Origin: an uncultured Pelagibacteraceae bacterium
GTDB lineage: Bacteria > Pseudomonadota > Alphaproteobacteria > Pelagibacterales > Pelagibacteraceae
Assembly (NCBI GenBank): GCA_902590395.1
Contig: CACIWQ010000002.1
Coordinates: 57,288 to 121,287 of the forward strand
DNA: 64,000 nt
Direction: 5' to 3'
Shown in pieces: positions 1 through 10,051 of this stretch. The notes beneath the pieces are model-generated. The model saw nothing but the letters and a program-made list of their open reading frames with translations. It searched no databases and had not been told where the DNA came from. The first letter of the stretch is position 1. Every line of letters begins with the position of its first letter. A program made the position numbers and the translations under genes.

Positions 1-30
1 GGATAGCCCCAATTAAAATTGGTCATAAAT

Positions 31-987
31 TTATTTTATCCATATAAACCATTTATCTTTGTGATCTTTAAGCCATTCTTCTGCAGCTTCTGGAATTGCT
101 AATCCACCAGTATCAACATAGTTTGCCATTTTATCAATGTCTGAATTGGAAAAATTCATGTGTTTTATAAGTTTATATCCTTTGGGATGATTTTTTTTAA
201 AATCATCGTTTACTGCTAATTTTAAATATCCATTGATCGGATTATCACAATCATATAATTTTTTAGGATTAATGCCCCAAGATGCATCAGAAATACACTT
301 TGGGTCATGCTTGGGAAAATCCACAAATTTGCCTTTGTATTTTGCTCCGATAAAATTTGGACTCCAATTAAATACTACAATTGGTTTTTCATTTTTTACT
401 GCTTGATCTAACTCTTTCCAAATAGAACCAGCTGAAGATAAGCTTTTAACAACAAAATTCATTCCAAGTGCTTTAATTCTTTCAGCATCGTGTTGTGACC
501 ACTCGACTGGTCCTCCGATATAAACTCCTTTTCCATTCGAATCTGTTCTCGCAAATATAGATGAACATTTATTAAGAGCTTTCCATTCAGGTAAACCCGG
601 GCATTCTTTTTCTACATACTCAGGGTACCACCAACCCATTCTTGTAACCGCATCATGAGTTAATATCTCTTCAATACCTCCTCCGCTTAGAGCTTTGTTG
701 TAAGATTCTCCAAATTGAGTTTCCCATATTTCGTGCACAATATCGATATCACCGTCTGCCATTGACTGATAAACAGTTTGACTATCCATTAAAACATATT
801 CTACTTTTTCATCTACTTTTTTCATAAGTTCGCCAATAACCGTAGCTCCTACTAGTTGACTTGACCAATTATGTATTGCTATTTTTATCACGCCGCTTTT
901 ATCAGCTTTTGCCTCTACAAAAAAAATTGTTAGTATTAATAAAAAAACTGATATTAACTTAGCTGTATAATTAATTGTATTTTTCAT
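31..987 (-). CDS. Glycine betaine/proline-type ABC transporter substrate-binding protein (OpuAC/ProX family)
   Basis: Signal peptide, then IKIAIHNWSSQLVGATVIGELM and FNWSPNFIGAKY motifs typical of OpuAC; next to ProW/ProV-type genes. Confidence 0.88.
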   Translation of the reverse strand: MKNTINYTAKLISVFLLILTIFFVEAKADKSGVIKIAIHNWSSQLVGATVIGELMKKVDEKVEYVLMDSQTVYQSMADGDIDIVHEIWETQFGESYNKALSGGGIEEILTHDAVTRMGWWYPEYVEKECPGLPEWKALNKCSSIFARTDSNGKGVYIGGPVEWSQHDAERIKALGMNFVVKSLSSAGSIWKELDQAVKNEKPIVVFNWSPNFIGAKYKGKFVDFPKHDPKCISDASWGINPKKLYDCDNPINGYLKLAVNDDFKKNHPKGYKLIKHMNFSNSDIDKMANYVDTGGLAIPEAAEEWLKDHKDKWFIWIK

Positions 988-1015
988 ATTGCTTGGAAAT
1001 TACTATATTTTTTCT

Positions 1016-3175
1016 TTAATAATCTTCTAGTCCTAACAATTTTTTTCGCTTATTTGCCCAAGTGCGAATTAAATTATCAACGGCTAAACCAATAAAAGCA
1101 ACACAGAGACCAAGGATCAGTCCTTTACCTCCTCCTTTTACATCAGATAAAGCTTTTAAAATATATTGTCCTAAATCTTCTGTTCCAATGAAAGCTCCAA
1201 TAATTACCATAAATAATGCGAAGACAACGGTTTGATTAATTCCAAGCATGATATGAGGAAATGCTAATGGAAATTGAATCTTAAGCAATCTTTGCATAGG
1301 TGTTACACCAGACATTGAAGCGGCATCGTGTAAAGCTGGCGGAACACTACGAAGTCCTTCAATAGTGTAACGTGTTGCAGGAATAGTTGCATAAACTATT
1401 ACTGCAATTAACACTGATGTATCTGTCACACCAAAGAGCATCATAACAGGGATTAAATAAACAAAAGATGGAAATGTTTGTAGAGTGTCACATATTCCTA
1501 AAACAATCTTTGTACTAGTTTTATTTTGCGCAGCTAAAGATCCAACAATTATCCCGATTATACCTGATGCGATCACACCAAAAGTTGCCATGTAAGCTGT
1601 AACTAAAGCTCTATCCCACCAAGGGCTTAAAGCTATAAATAGTGTAAAACCACCAACTACAAGCGCTGAACGAATACCGCCAACTATATAACCGGTTCCC
1701 ATAACTAAAACGAACGTTGCAACAACTGGCATCCTAAGAAAAGCAGCCCTCATTGGTTGTAAAACATCTTGAATTAACCAGGTGTTAAATATTTTTAATG
1801 TTTGAAAAAATGTATCCCATATCCAATCAACACCTGCATTCCAAAATGGTTCGCCTGAAATTCCTTTATTATGTGGCACTTCATACAAATAATTAAAGCC
1901 TTCTTTAAAATAAAAAGAACCAACAGAAGCAAATATTAATCCAACTACCACTGCTCCGACAAAAAATATTCCATATCTATGACGTTCGAAAAATGAAAGG
2001 TTTGCAAAATAATCTGTTTGTTTGTGAGCCCAGGCCAAAGACATTTTATCTAGAAGAACTGCAATTAAAGTAATGCAAATACCAGCTTCTAAAGCTAAAC
2101 CAATTCTAAGTTGATTTAAGGCTAGCAATAAATTCCATCCTAAACCTTTAGCTCCTATAAAGGACGCAATAACCGCCATGGCTAAACACTGCATAATGAC
2201 TTGGTTTACCCCAATTAAAATATCTGTTCTCGCCGTTGGAATTAACACCTTAAATAAAAGTTGAAAGTCGTTACAACCGCTCATCTTTCCTGCATGAACC
2301 ACGTCAGGTGATACTTTTCTGAGTCCCAACAAAGTTAAACGTACCATTGGTGGTGTTGCAAAAATTATTGTCGCAATTGCTCCAGCATGATCTCCGACTC
2401 CAAATATTACCATTATTGGAACCAGATAAGAATAATGCGGCATGGTTTGCATTACATTCAATATAGGATTCAATGCTCCTTCAACTCTTTTACTTCTATA
2501 CGCCCAAATTCCTAAGACTAAACCAAGAAGAAAAGAAATTGGCGCTGCTACTAAAACAAATGAAAGCGTTTCCATTGAAGGTTTCCATTGACCAAATACA
2601 GAAATATAAATCATGGTGATGGCTGAAAATATTGCAAGACCTTTTCCATTAAGTTTATAACCCAATATAAATGCACCAGCAGTAACTATAGTCCATGGAA
2701 TTCCTGGTAATTCAGCCCACGGATTAGCATCAATCCAGTCCCAGCTTGTAAATGCAACAACGGTTTTAATTCCACCAATTAAAATTTCACGAATAAATTC
2801 AATTAAAAAAAGCATAGTAGCTGAAATCACTCTGGTAATTTGTAAAATCAGTGGTCGTGTTTGAAACTCTTTAATATCAGCATTCCAAAACTCAATTGGC
2901 ATCCAGTCATTTAATAAAAAAAACAATGAATCATTCACCCAGATTGGTAACCAGCCAAGTAATGGTGGCAACCTCCAAAGAGTGTCATATGCATAATATC
3001 TAACCTCTATTCCAAAAAGATTATAAGAACTTAGATTTGGATCTTTCGAATATTCAGCAATAGATCTTATATATTTATATCCTTCTGGAACATCTATACC
3101 AAAACACAAACCAAAAAAAACTATTAGCAAAAAAAGCCACTGGAATGAATTTGGGTATTTTTTTATAATTTCCAT
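1016..3175 (-). CDS. tmoW: ABC transporter permease with two fused ProW-like permease domains (TmoW-like)
   Basis: 719 aa; two copies of BPD_transp_1-like segments (QTMPHYSYLVPIMVIFGVGD and QTFPSFVYLIPVMMLFGVTD). Confidence 0.85.
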   Translation of the reverse strand: MEIIKKYPNSFQWLFLLIVFFGLCFGIDVPEGYKYIRSIAEYSKDPNLSSYNLFGIEVRYYAYDTLWRLPPLLGWLPIWVNDSLFFLLNDWMPIEFWNADIKEFQTRPLILQITRVISATMLFLIEFIREILIGGIKTVVAFTSWDWIDANPWAELPGIPWTIVTAGAFILGYKLNGKGLAIFSAITMIYISVFGQWKPSMETLSFVLVAAPISFLLGLVLGIWAYRSKRVEGALNPILNVMQTMPHYSYLVPIMVIFGVGDHAGAIATIIFATPPMVRLTLLGLRKVSPDVVHAGKMSGCNDFQLLFKVLIPTARTDILIGVNQVIMQCLAMAVIASFIGAKGLGWNLLLALNQLRIGLALEAGICITLIAVLLDKMSLAWAHKQTDYFANLSFFERHRYGIFFVGAVVVGLIFASVGSFYFKEGFNYLYEVPHNKGISGEPFWNAGVDWIWDTFFQTLKIFNTWLIQDVLQPMRAAFLRMPVVATFVLVMGTGYIVGGIRSALVVGGFTLFIALSPWWDRALVTAYMATFGVIASGIIGIIVGSLAAQNKTSTKIVLGICDTLQTFPSFVYLIPVMMLFGVTDTSVLIAVIVYATIPATRYTIEGLRSVPPALHDAASMSGVTPMQRLLKIQFPLAFPHIMLGINQTVVFALFMVIIGAFIGTEDLGQYILKALSDVKGGGKGLILGLCVAFIGLAVDNLIRTWANKRKKLLGLEDY

Positions 3176-3178
3176 AAA

Positions 3179-4213
3179 TTATAAATTCTCTTTTCTTCCA
3201 CCAAATACAGTATGAATAACTTTAGATGGCTTAACGATTCCAACAACTTTATTATTAGAATCAACAACCGAGACAGGTTTCTCTTGTCCTAAAATTTTTT
3301 CAGCAACCGTTTCTATTATTGCATCCTTAGAAACTTTTAAATCACTTAAATTTTTGGTGTCACTTGTTGGATCCATCACGGATTCAATTTTTAATACTTT
3401 TTCTCTTGGAACTTCTTGGGTAAATTTTCTCACGTATTCAGTTGCTGGGCTTAAAACAATATTTGCTGGAGTATCTAATTGCTCAATAATTCCATCTTTC
3501 ATTATTGCAATTCGATCTGCAAGCCTAAGTGCTTCGTCAAAATCATGTGTGACAAACATAATTGTTTTCTTTAAAGCGCCTTGTAATCTTAAAAATTCAT
3601 CTTGCATTTCTTTTCTAATTAATGGATCAAGCGCAGAAAAAGGTTCATCTAGAAACCAGATATCAGGCTCAACAGCCAAAGATCTTGCGATTCCTACCCT
3701 TTGCTGTTGTCCACCAGATAATTCTCGAGGAAAATAATTTTCTCTTCCCTCTAGACCAACAAGTTTGGCCATTTCTACAGCCTTTGAAATACTATCTTCA
3801 GTTTTTATTCCTTTGATCTGCAAAGGAAAAGCAATGTTTTCTAAAACAGTTTTGTGCGGAAGAAGAGCAAAACTTTGAAATACCATCCCCATTTTATTTC
3901 GTCTTAACTCAATCAACTCTTTATTTTTTAAAGCTAATAAATCCTGACCCTCAATATAAATTTTTCCTGCTGTAGCATCTGTTAATCTCGATATACATCT
4001 AAGCAATGTTGATTTTCCAGAACCAGACAATCCCATTACAACTAACATTTCTCCTTTTGAAACTTCAAAAGAAGCATTGTTAACGCCCACGATACAGCCA
4101 GCGTCTTGGAAAGATTTTGCATCTACGTTGCCGCTAACGCCTTGAAGCATTTTTTTAGCGTTTATTCCAAAAACTTTATAAACTGACTCACATTTGATTA
4201 CTGGTGCTGACAT
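3179..4213 (-). CDS. tmoV: Glycine betaine/TMAO ABC transporter ATP-binding protein
   Basis: Walker A GLSGSGKST, signature ELSGGQQQRVGIARSLA, Walker B IWFLDEP; C-terminal CBS-like tail. Confidence 0.88.
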   Translation of the reverse strand: MSAPVIKCESVYKVFGINAKKMLQGVSGNVDAKSFQDAGCIVGVNNASFEVSKGEMLVVMGLSGSGKSTLLRCISRLTDATAGKIYIEGQDLLALKNKELIELRRNKMGMVFQSFALLPHKTVLENIAFPLQIKGIKTEDSISKAVEMAKLVGLEGRENYFPRELSGGQQQRVGIARSLAVEPDIWFLDEPFSALDPLIRKEMQDEFLRLQGALKKTIMFVTHDFDEALRLADRIAIMKDGIIEQLDTPANIVLSPATEYVRKFTQEVPREKVLKIESVMDPTSDTKNLSDLKVSKDAIIETVAEKILGQEKPVSVVDSNNKVVGIVKPSKVIHTVFGGRKENL

Positions 4214-4220
4214 ATTCTCC

Positions 4221-4748
4221 CTAAAAATTTTTTATAAAATATACCCTAGTATCTATACTTGTTTTTAAAAAGCCTTTAGCTTCACCTGATACTGTAATTG
4301 TTTCGGTCGTACCTTGCAAAGCCCTTATTATATATTCTGCAAAACATTTATTTGTAGAATCGTCCCATTTTACTGAAAATTTATCAATTTTATTTCCGTT
4401 GTCGAAATATAATTTCTTTGCTTCATAATCCGTAATATTTGCCCCTATCATTGCACGCTGAACCACAATTCTAGTATTTTTACATACCGCCTCATATTCG
4501 CTCGCAGATAATTTGTATCCTTCATTTCCTTCAAAAAAATTTAATCTACCTTTGGGAAGTGAAGCAACTACAGTTTCGTTATTATCTTCAGTTTTACTAC
4601 CTTCTGCTGACTTATCGTCTGCTCCAAAAAAAACATTTAACATCATAAATGAAAGAATTATTATTACTGTTAACCCAACAAGACCAAACATTTGTCTAAA
4701 GCTTTCGGGGGTTTCTTTGAATTTTTTTAAATTATTTTCTAAAAACAT
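4221..4748 (-). CDS. Conserved hypothetical protein with one N-terminal TM segment
   Basis: 175 aa ORF inside a compact same-strand operon; hydrophobic segment VGLTVIIILSFMMLNVFF. Confidence 0.6.
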   Translation of the reverse strand: MFLENNLKKFKETPESFRQMFGLVGLTVIIILSFMMLNVFFGADDKSAEGSKTEDNNETVVASLPKGRLNFFEGNEGYKLSASEYEAVCKNTRIVVQRAMIGANITDYEAKKLYFDNGNKIDKFSVKWDDSTNKCFAEYIIRALQGTTETITVSGEAKGFLKTSIDTRVYFIKNF

Positions 4749-4756
4749 TATTTTTT

Positions 4757-5140
4757 TTAATTTGGTTCAGCTAATTTACCGTTTTTCCAAATACCTTTCT
4801 TGATTGTTCCATCTGCCAAAGTAAAAGTTCCTTGTCCATGCATGTTGCCATTATTCCACTCACCAGCGTATGTGGCACCATCTGGAAAAGTTAAAGTCCC
4901 CTGTCCTTGCCATATACTATTTTGAAAAGTCCCCTTATAAATGTATCCGTTTGGCCAAGTTTCAGTTCCTTGCCCATGTTTGTTGCCACCGTTCCATTCA
5001 CCTGTGTATGAAGTTAAGTCTGTATAATTCCAAGTCCCAACTCCATTATCGCAGTCACCATCTACACATCCAGTTGAACGTGCAAACCCTATATTGCAAA
5101 GAATCAAACCTAAAAATATATATAGAAACAGTTTCTTCAT
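4757..5140 (-). CDS. Secreted MORN-repeat protein
   Basis: Signal peptide plus repeated YxGEWxxGxxHGQGTxTxxxG MORN motifs. Confidence 0.85.
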   Translation of the reverse strand: MKKLFLYIFLGLILCNIGFARSTGCVDGDCDNGVGTWNYTDLTSYTGEWNGGNKHGQGTETWPNGYIYKGTFQNSIWQGQGTLTFPDGATYAGEWNNGNMHGQGTFTLADGTIKKGIWKNGKLAEPN

Positions 5141-5166
5141 ATCCCCACCTATAAATTACACTAAAA

Positions 5167-5204
5167 ATAAAAAAAAATCCCCCCTAGTTTTTGCTAGGGA
5201 GGAT
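5167..5204 (-). terminator. Intrinsic terminator downstream of the SBP gene 5232..6173
   Basis: On the minus strand ATCCTCCCTAG-CAAAAA-CTAGGGGGGAT hairpin followed by a long T tract. Confidence 0.8.
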
Positions 5205-5231
5205 CATTAAAAAGTTAAGTTTTACCAATAA

Positions 5232-6173
5232 TTACTTAGTCCACTTTTTCCAAACTTTTTTGTTTTTCTTTAACCATGTTTTTGCAGCGTCTTCATGAGT
5301 CATTTTATCAATGTCTACATAAGCTGCCATTGCACCAATTTGACTTGTGTTGAATGACAATTTTTTAAACATAGCTGCTGCACCTGGATGAGATTTCGTC
5401 CAGTTTTCATTCACAGCTTTTTTCAGATAGCCATCAGGTGAACCACATTTTCCGTCTCCACCATCGACTGGTCTGCAACCATCAAAGTAAGGTGGAAATT
5501 GAATAAATGTAAAACCAGCACCATCTGTAAAGTTTGGTGTCCAGTTAAAAATTATAGTTCCTCTTCCTTCTTTTTTAGCTGCTGCTAATTCTGCCCATAG
5601 TGCATCGGCACCACCAGCAAATTTAACCATCCAATTATCTGCGAGTCCTAAAGCTTCTAAACGCTGAGGCATTAAGTCTTGGTGCCAACTTTGTGGCCCT
5701 TCTAACCAACGACCTTTTCCACCAGAGTCTGGAGTTACGAAATTTTTCCAGCACTTTTCAGACTTCATAGCTTCCCAGTTTGGTAAACCTGGACAAAGCC
5801 CTTTGTCAGCTACCCAGTTTGGATAACCCATATCTTCTAAAGTTCTTGCTTCATGGTCACCCCAATCTAGCAAGCCACCTTTATCACGAGCTATGTCGAA
5901 TGATTTACCGAAAGCAGATTGCCAAACTTCGTGTGATATATCCACATCACCAATACGAATTGACTCATAAACTGCATTAGAGTCTGCTGGTACATATTCT
6001 ACATTACCACCCATGTCTTGAATAATTCCACCTATCACATGTGCCATAACTATTTGGCTTGACCAATTGTGAACTGGAATTCTTGTAGGTTTTTTACTGT
6101 CAGCTGCATAAGCGGCTAAACTAAATGCCGATATGATTGCTGCAACAATTAAACCTTTTATTGCTTTAATCAT
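5232..6173 (-). CDS. tmoX: TMAO/glycine betaine ABC transporter substrate-binding protein (TmoX-like)
   Basis: OpuAC family; start placed at the ATG of MIKAIKGLIVAAIISAFSLAAYAADS (signal peptide) preceded by GGGGGA SD-like sequence, rather than the ORF-track start at 6203; divergent from tdm-like gene. Confidence 0.78.
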   Translation of the reverse strand: MIKAIKGLIVAAIISAFSLAAYAADSKKPTRIPVHNWSSQIVMAHVIGGIIQDMGGNVEYVPADSNAVYESIRIGDVDISHEVWQSAFGKSFDIARDKGGLLDWGDHEARTLEDMGYPNWVADKGLCPGLPNWEAMKSEKCWKNFVTPDSGGKGRWLEGPQSWHQDLMPQRLEALGLADNWMVKFAGGADALWAELAAAKKEGRGTIIFNWTPNFTDGAGFTFIQFPPYFDGCRPVDGGDGKCGSPDGYLKKAVNENWTKSHPGAAAMFKKLSFNTSQIGAMAAYVDIDKMTHEDAAKTWLKKNKKVWKKWTK

Positions 6174-6186
6174 GTTTCCCCCATAA

Positions 6187-6210
6187 TTAATTAGTGTTAA
6201 CATTAATTAA
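6187..6210. promoter_or_regulatory. 24-bp near-perfect palindrome in the tmoX/tdm divergent intergenic region (candidate operator)
   Basis: TTAATTAgTGTTAACAtTAATTAA, only one mismatched pair. Confidence 0.45.
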
Positions 6211-6285
6211 GCAAAGTCTATGCCCGTGTTTTTCGCGAGTCAATGTCCATTGCGTCAAAATTAATCACTGGATATAGTGTTATCA

Positions 6286-8631
6286 ATGTTTAAAAATTTA
6301 ACCAGTATGGATATTAGAGACCCTGGAATGAGATCGTTACCACCAGGAGTTGAAAGATACCTCGTAAAAGGCGGAGGACTTTCAGTAATAACTTTAGATC
6401 CAGATGACAAAATTGAAATAACAGACACTGAAGGAAAACAAAAATGTGAAATAATTGTTTTCAATAAAGACGGAAAACCCGATTGTAGTTTATTAGGACT
6501 CAAAGAAAAAAATGATCCAAAAAACATAAAGAAAATTTTATCTGATAAAAATGAGAGCGCTTTTCAAGCAGCTAACACTTTAAAAAAAAGAAATTTAAAT
6601 GTCGGTAAAGCAAAAGCATCAATTTTATTTAGTGAAGATTCTAAAGCGGGAGAGAAAGTAAATTTAGTTTCTAAAGACAAATGTACTTGCGTATTTTCTG
6701 CTCCCGGCAATGCCATGAAAATAGACGAACAAAATCCTCCAACAGATTTACTTTTAATGGTTAAGCGATCAAAACCAAATAAATATAAAGGCAAACCTAA
6801 TATTCCTGAACCTCTTGTAGATCCATTGAATGAAATATTAATTGAACACAGCACAGCTATTGAATACCAAGTCAAAAAAGGAGATTACATTCAAATTATA
6901 AATCCATTTGGAAGACAGTGTTCAGATTTTTTAGCTTTTGATACAGAAAAATTAGAGAAAGGAATTGAGCGAGGATTAGATCCATTAACAACAAGGACTT
7001 TTATGGGTGCTCTTTATCCTGCTCCCGGTTTGTTTTCAAAATTTTTTGATATGGATCAAGATCCAATGATTGAGGTGGTAAGAGATACAGTAGGAAGACA
7101 TGATACTTTTAACTTAGCATGTACCTCAAAATATTATGAAGACGCCGGATATTTTGGTCATGCAAACTGTTCTGATAATTTAAATAAAGTCTTAGAAAAG
7201 TATAAAATTGAAAAAAGAAAAGGATGGCCTGCTATAAATCTTTTTTTTAATACCATTGCTAATGCCCAAAATGCTGTGATTGGAGGAGAGTCCTGGGCTA
7301 GACCTGGTGACTATGTATTATTTCGCGCTTTAAAAGACTTAACTTGTGGAACTACAGCATGTCCAAGTGATATTGACGATTGTAATGGGTGGGATCCGAC
7401 TGATATTTTTGTTAGAGTTTATGATAAGAAAAAAGAATTTTCAAAAGCGGTAGCATTCAGAATGAAAACGGATTCGGAGCCAAAATTGACACAAGAAACA
7501 GGATTTCACAAAAAAACTTCAAAACTTACTAGAAATTTTATTGATTATAATGGTTATTGGTTGGCAAATAATTATACGAATTATGGAACTATTAAAGAAT
7601 ACACTGCATGTAGGGAAAAAGCCATTGCGATTGATTTATCTCCATTAAGAAAATTTGAAATAGTTGGGCCAGATTCAGAAAGCTTAATGCAATACGCGCT
7701 TACAAGAAATGTTAAAAAACTTTCAATTGGACAGGTTAGTTATGCAGCTATGTGCTACGAGCATGGTGGTATGGTAGACGATGGTACAATTTATCGACTT
7801 GGTAAAGAAATGTTTAGATGGATTGGAGGTCAAGAGTATGGCGGTGATTGGCTAAGGGAATTAGCAAAGAAAAAAAATTATAAAGCTTGGGTAAAATCTT
7901 CAACAGATCAAATTCATAATATTTCTGTTCAAGGACCAAATAGTAGAAAAATTCTTGAAAAATTTGTTTGGACTCCGCCTGCGCAGCCAACAGTAAATGA
8001 ACTTAAATGGTTTAGATTTACTATAGGAAGAATTGGTGATCATTTAGGAACTCCTTTGATGATTTCTAGAACAGGATATACCGGCGAATTAGGATTCGAA
8101 GTATGGTGTCATCCGAAAGATGCTTCGGAAGTTTGGGACAAAGTTTGGGAATCTGGAAAAGATCTAGGAATAGCTCCGATGGGGCTTGAAGGTTTAGATA
8201 TGGTAAGAATCGAAGCGGGATTAATTTTTGGAGGTCTTGAATTTAATGACCAAACTGACCCGTTTGAAGCGGGGATTGGTTTTTCTGTAGCTCTAAAAAC
8301 TAAAGAAGATGATTTTGTTGGAAAAGATGCTCTAATAAAAAGAAAAGCATCCCCACAAAAAAAACTTGTTGGTTTAGAACTAATCGGTAAAGAACAGGCG
8401 GCAAATGGAGATGGAGTACACGTAGGAAGAGCTACTGTTGGTGTAATAACTAGTGGTATGATCTCTCCTGTGTTAAATAAGAATATTGCGCTTTGTAGAA
8501 TGGATGTTAAGTATTCTGAAATAGGAACTGAGGTTGAAGTGGGAAAAATTGATGGTCATCAAAAAAGAATTGGGGCGAAAGTAGTTAGATTTCCTTTCTA
8601 TGATCCCGACAAAACAAAAGTAAAGGCATAA
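6286..8631 (+). CDS. tdm: TMAO demethylase-like protein (DUF1989 N-terminal domain fused to GcvT/aminomethyltransferase domain)
   Basis: N-terminal DUF1989-like region (GDYIQIINPFGRQCSDFLAF...ACPSDIDDCNG) and C-terminal GcvT (MISRTGYTGELGFEVWC); next to TmoX-like SBP. ORF also has a GTG start at 6277. Confidence 0.75.
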   Translation: MFKNLTSMDIRDPGMRSLPPGVERYLVKGGGLSVITLDPDDKIEITDTEGKQKCEIIVFNKDGKPDCSLLGLKEKNDPKNIKKILSDKNESAFQAANTLKKRNLNVGKAKASILFSEDSKAGEKVNLVSKDKCTCVFSAPGNAMKIDEQNPPTDLLLMVKRSKPNKYKGKPNIPEPLVDPLNEILIEHSTAIEYQVKKGDYIQIINPFGRQCSDFLAFDTEKLEKGIERGLDPLTTRTFMGALYPAPGLFSKFFDMDQDPMIEVVRDTVGRHDTFNLACTSKYYEDAGYFGHANCSDNLNKVLEKYKIEKRKGWPAINLFFNTIANAQNAVIGGESWARPGDYVLFRALKDLTCGTTACPSDIDDCNGWDPTDIFVRVYDKKKEFSKAVAFRMKTDSEPKLTQETGFHKKTSKLTRNFIDYNGYWLANNYTNYGTIKEYTACREKAIAIDLSPLRKFEIVGPDSESLMQYALTRNVKKLSIGQVSYAAMCYEHGGMVDDGTIYRLGKEMFRWIGGQEYGGDWLRELAKKKNYKAWVKSSTDQIHNISVQGPNSRKILEKFVWTPPAQPTVNELKWFRFTIGRIGDHLGTPLMISRTGYTGELGFEVWCHPKDASEVWDKVWESGKDLGIAPMGLEGLDMVRIEAGLIFGGLEFNDQTDPFEAGIGFSVALKTKEDDFVGKDALIKRKASPQKKLVGLELIGKEQAANGDGVHVGRATVGVITSGMISPVLNKNIALCRMDVKYSEIGTEVEVGKIDGHQKRIGAKVVRFPFYDPDKTKVKA

Positions 8632-9978
8632 ATGGCATTTCCAAAAAAAGCAAAATTTGTAATTATTGGTGCGGGTATACATGGATTAAGCACAGCTTGG
8701 CATTTATCAGAAAAGCTTAAGAAAAAAAATGGCAATGGAACAAATAACGAAATTGTAGTTATTGAAAAAAGTGGAATAGCTTCAGGTGCAAGTGGTGTGG
8801 CGTGCGGTGTAGTTAGAAATAATTATTTTCAGCCAGCTATGAGAGAACTTATGATGCACAGTGTTAAAATTTGGGAAAGTGATCCAAAAAATTTTAGTTA
8901 TCATCCTGTTGGCTATATGCAGATTAGCCCAGAAAGTATGCATAAAGATGTAGCTAGCATTTATGAACAACAAAAAGAAATTGGTTATGAATCAGAATTT
9001 ATAGAAGGAAAAGAAGATTCAATGAAATATATGAAAAATATGTTTCATGATTGGCAGGCAAAAGGAATAACTTCAGTATTACATGAAAAAAGAGGTGGAT
9101 ATGCAAACAATACCGCTTCTATTTATGGATTAGCAAATAAAGCGGAAAGTTTTGGCGTAAGAATTATTACAGGTACAGAAGTTACAGGTTTTAAAAGAGG
9201 TAGTAATAGTAAAGCTGTAACAGGAGTAGTAACTTCAAAAGGAACTATTGACTGCGAACAAGTAATTGTTGGAGCTGGTCCTTGGGTAAAAAGATTTTGG
9301 GATATGCTTGAACTTCCTAAAAAAATTTCAATCAAAGATGAAAAAGGTAAAATTCATAAAGATTATCCAATGTGGATATACTGGATGTTAACAGAAGGTG
9401 TCTTAGGCGTTGATCCTAATATGCAAAAAACTGATGATGGTAAAATGCCTCCAGTAATTCATGTTGATAGTGATGCGCACTTATTCTCAGATGTCGACGG
9501 ATCATTAATTACAGACAAAATGTGGGGAATTTATTATAAGCCAGATTTTAATTTTAAAGGTGTTCAGGGTGGATCTGCTCCATATAAAATTATGAGACCT
9601 GTTGATGATGTAAAAGTAGATCCTTATGGACCTGCTTCTCCCGAGTTTCAAACAACGCCTGAATTTGCTCATATGTGGTGTTCAGCTTTAGCTCATTGCC
9701 AAAAAAGATTTAAAGGAAAAATAAAAGTTTATCATAAGGGCCCATCTGGTGGTCTTGGATGCTTTACTCCAGATTCTTTCCCTGTATTCGACAAATTTTG
9801 TGAAAATGTTTATATAATTGCTGACTCAAACCACGGTTATAAAATGATTGGGGTCGGAGATCTTGTTTCAGATGAAATTTTGGGTAAAGAAAGTTCTCTG
9901 CTTAAACCATTTAGATTCAATCGATACGCGAAAGGTGAATTACACCCTGTATCTAGCAGTCCATTTCCTTGGAGCTAA
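8632..9978 (+). CDS. FAD-dependent oxidoreductase (sarcosine oxidase beta / N-methylglutamate dehydrogenase MgdA-like)
   Basis: GxGxxG Rossmann motif VIIGAGIHGLSTAWHL; DAO family C-terminus. Confidence 0.75.
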   Translation: MAFPKKAKFVIIGAGIHGLSTAWHLSEKLKKKNGNGTNNEIVVIEKSGIASGASGVACGVVRNNYFQPAMRELMMHSVKIWESDPKNFSYHPVGYMQISPESMHKDVASIYEQQKEIGYESEFIEGKEDSMKYMKNMFHDWQAKGITSVLHEKRGGYANNTASIYGLANKAESFGVRIITGTEVTGFKRGSNSKAVTGVVTSKGTIDCEQVIVGAGPWVKRFWDMLELPKKISIKDEKGKIHKDYPMWIYWMLTEGVLGVDPNMQKTDDGKMPPVIHVDSDAHLFSDVDGSLITDKMWGIYYKPDFNFKGVQGGSAPYKIMRPVDDVKVDPYGPASPEFQTTPEFAHMWCSALAHCQKRFKGKIKVYHKGPSGGLGCFTPDSFPVFDKFCENVYIIADSNHGYKMIGVGDLVSDEILGKESSLLKPFRFNRYAKGELHPVSSSPFPWS

Positions 9979-10051
9979 ATCTAGACGAGTATTTATTTTT
10001 CAGCTAACATCTTTCTAAATAATAAGTTTTAACACCAGTCTTTGAGGGAGG

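Noticed and set aside
1016-3175. Fused double permease as a novelty
   Set aside because: Long two-domain ProW/TmoW-type permeases are already known in marine alphaproteobacteria
3354-3816. Plus-strand ORFs over the ABC ATPase
   Set aside because: Overlap antisense to a gene with complete ABC ATPase motifs
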